5,555 nucleotides of DNA from Chloroflexota bacterium (GTDB lineage Bacteria > Chloroflexota > Anaerolineae > DTPP01). The stretch lies in contig JAAYZY010000113.1 in assembly GCA_012514615.1 (NCBI GenBank), positions 1-5,555 on the forward strand, written 5' to 3'. Positions 5,257 through 5,555 of the stretch are shown piece after piece; the first letter of the stretch is position 1, and each line of letters begins with the position of its first letter. The translations under genes and the position numbers were made by a program. The notes beneath the pieces were generated by a model. That model did not search any database. It had not been told where the DNA came from and saw only the letters and a program-made list of their open reading frames with translations.

Positions 5257-5555
5257 TGGGGCGGTCGGCCGGGGTATCTCGGCCAAAGCCGTCGCCGCTG
5301 GCCGGGCCAGCACCGGCCCATCCCAGGCGCCCCAAGGTCGGTAGTAGACGGAATACCAACGCAGGGGGTCGCAGCGGGACACCCAGGGCACGGCGCCGAA
5401 ATCCAGGATGAGGAACATGGGACCCATCCAGGGCCAATGCTCGCCGGCGTAGCGGTAGGCGGCCGCCAGGTGGGCTGCCTGTTGGGCCTCGCTCACTTCC
5501 ATCCACGAATGCTCGTCCGGTGGGCAGTCGGCCGGCCGGTGCACGATCCAGCCCA
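5248..5555 (-). CDS. Probable glycoside hydrolase, C-terminal part (5' end outside the window)
   Basis: The last 101 residues of a protein whose frame is still open at the right edge (GWIVHRP lies at the edge), so the GTG at 5544 is internal rather than the start. The segment has a QxxHLAAAYRYAGEHWPWMGPMF helix-strand, then LDFGAVPW, RCDPLRWYSVYYRP and RPAATAL. This succession resembles the end of (beta/alpha)8 glycoside hydrolases of the GH5/GH39 kind: a helix, the strand-8 WMGPMF region, then the final RPAxxAL helix. The catalytic nucleophile Glu, usually just before a GW motif, would fall immediately outside the window. The resemblance is recalled, not computed, and the substrate is unknown. 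It ends in a TGA (5250-5248) inside the 3' end of the MFS gene. Confidence 0.6.
   Translation of the reverse strand, partial: GWIVHRPADCPPDEHSWMEVSEAQQAAHLAAAYRYAGEHWPWMGPMFLILDFGAVPWVSRCDPLRWYSVYYRPWGAWDGPVLARPAATALAEIPRPTAPSD

Overview
The window is very GC-rich, with almost no intergenic space beyond two promoter regions. It suggests a high-GC bacterium, most likely Chloroflexota (Anaerolineae-like). This is an inference from protein style: a secreted beta-helix protein ending in a short LPLxL-type tail, a PadR next to a cysteine-containing PIG-L deacetylase, and a glycoside-hydrolase-like C-terminus with a WPWMGPMF motif. No rRNA or tRNA gene is present to anchor the taxonomy.

Left part (1-639, minus strand): a two-gene operon, read right to left. 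It encodes a PadR-family repressor and then a PIG-L/LmbE-type Zn deacetylase that runs off the left edge. The two genes share an ATGA stop/start overlap, and a strong Shine-Dalgarno lies inside the end of padR. Just upstream, at about 673-693, an AT-rich island with imperfect dyad symmetry overlaps the likely padR promoter and is the natural operator candidate.

Middle (640-1771, plus strand): after a 190-base divergent intergenic region comes a cation diffusion facilitator (CDF) metal exporter. It has its own sigma70-like promoter (TTGCGT-17-TATACT) and an ATG at 830.

Right part (1772-5256, plus strand): a consensus-like promoter (TTGACA-17-TACAAT, 1812-1840) drives a two-gene unit. The first gene is a secreted right-handed parallel beta-helix protein with long internal repeats. 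The second, 40 bases downstream, is a 12-TM-type major facilitator transporter. The beta-helix gene has no ATG, GTG or TTG where its signal peptide begins. A good Shine-Dalgarno is followed 8 bases later by ACG (1896), which is exactly where a complete signal peptide would start. This is either a rare ACG start or a point mutation or assembly error.

Right edge (5248-5555, minus strand): the C-terminal part of a probable secreted or cytosolic glycoside-hydrolase-like protein, convergent with the transporter and overlapping its stop by 9 bases.

I see no mobile element, CRISPR array, RNA gene or clear intrinsic terminator. The families are all recognisable. The unusual points are the ACG start, the alternating 64/58-residue repeat architecture, the AT-rich operator island and the Mn/Fe-type metal-site signature of the CDF protein.
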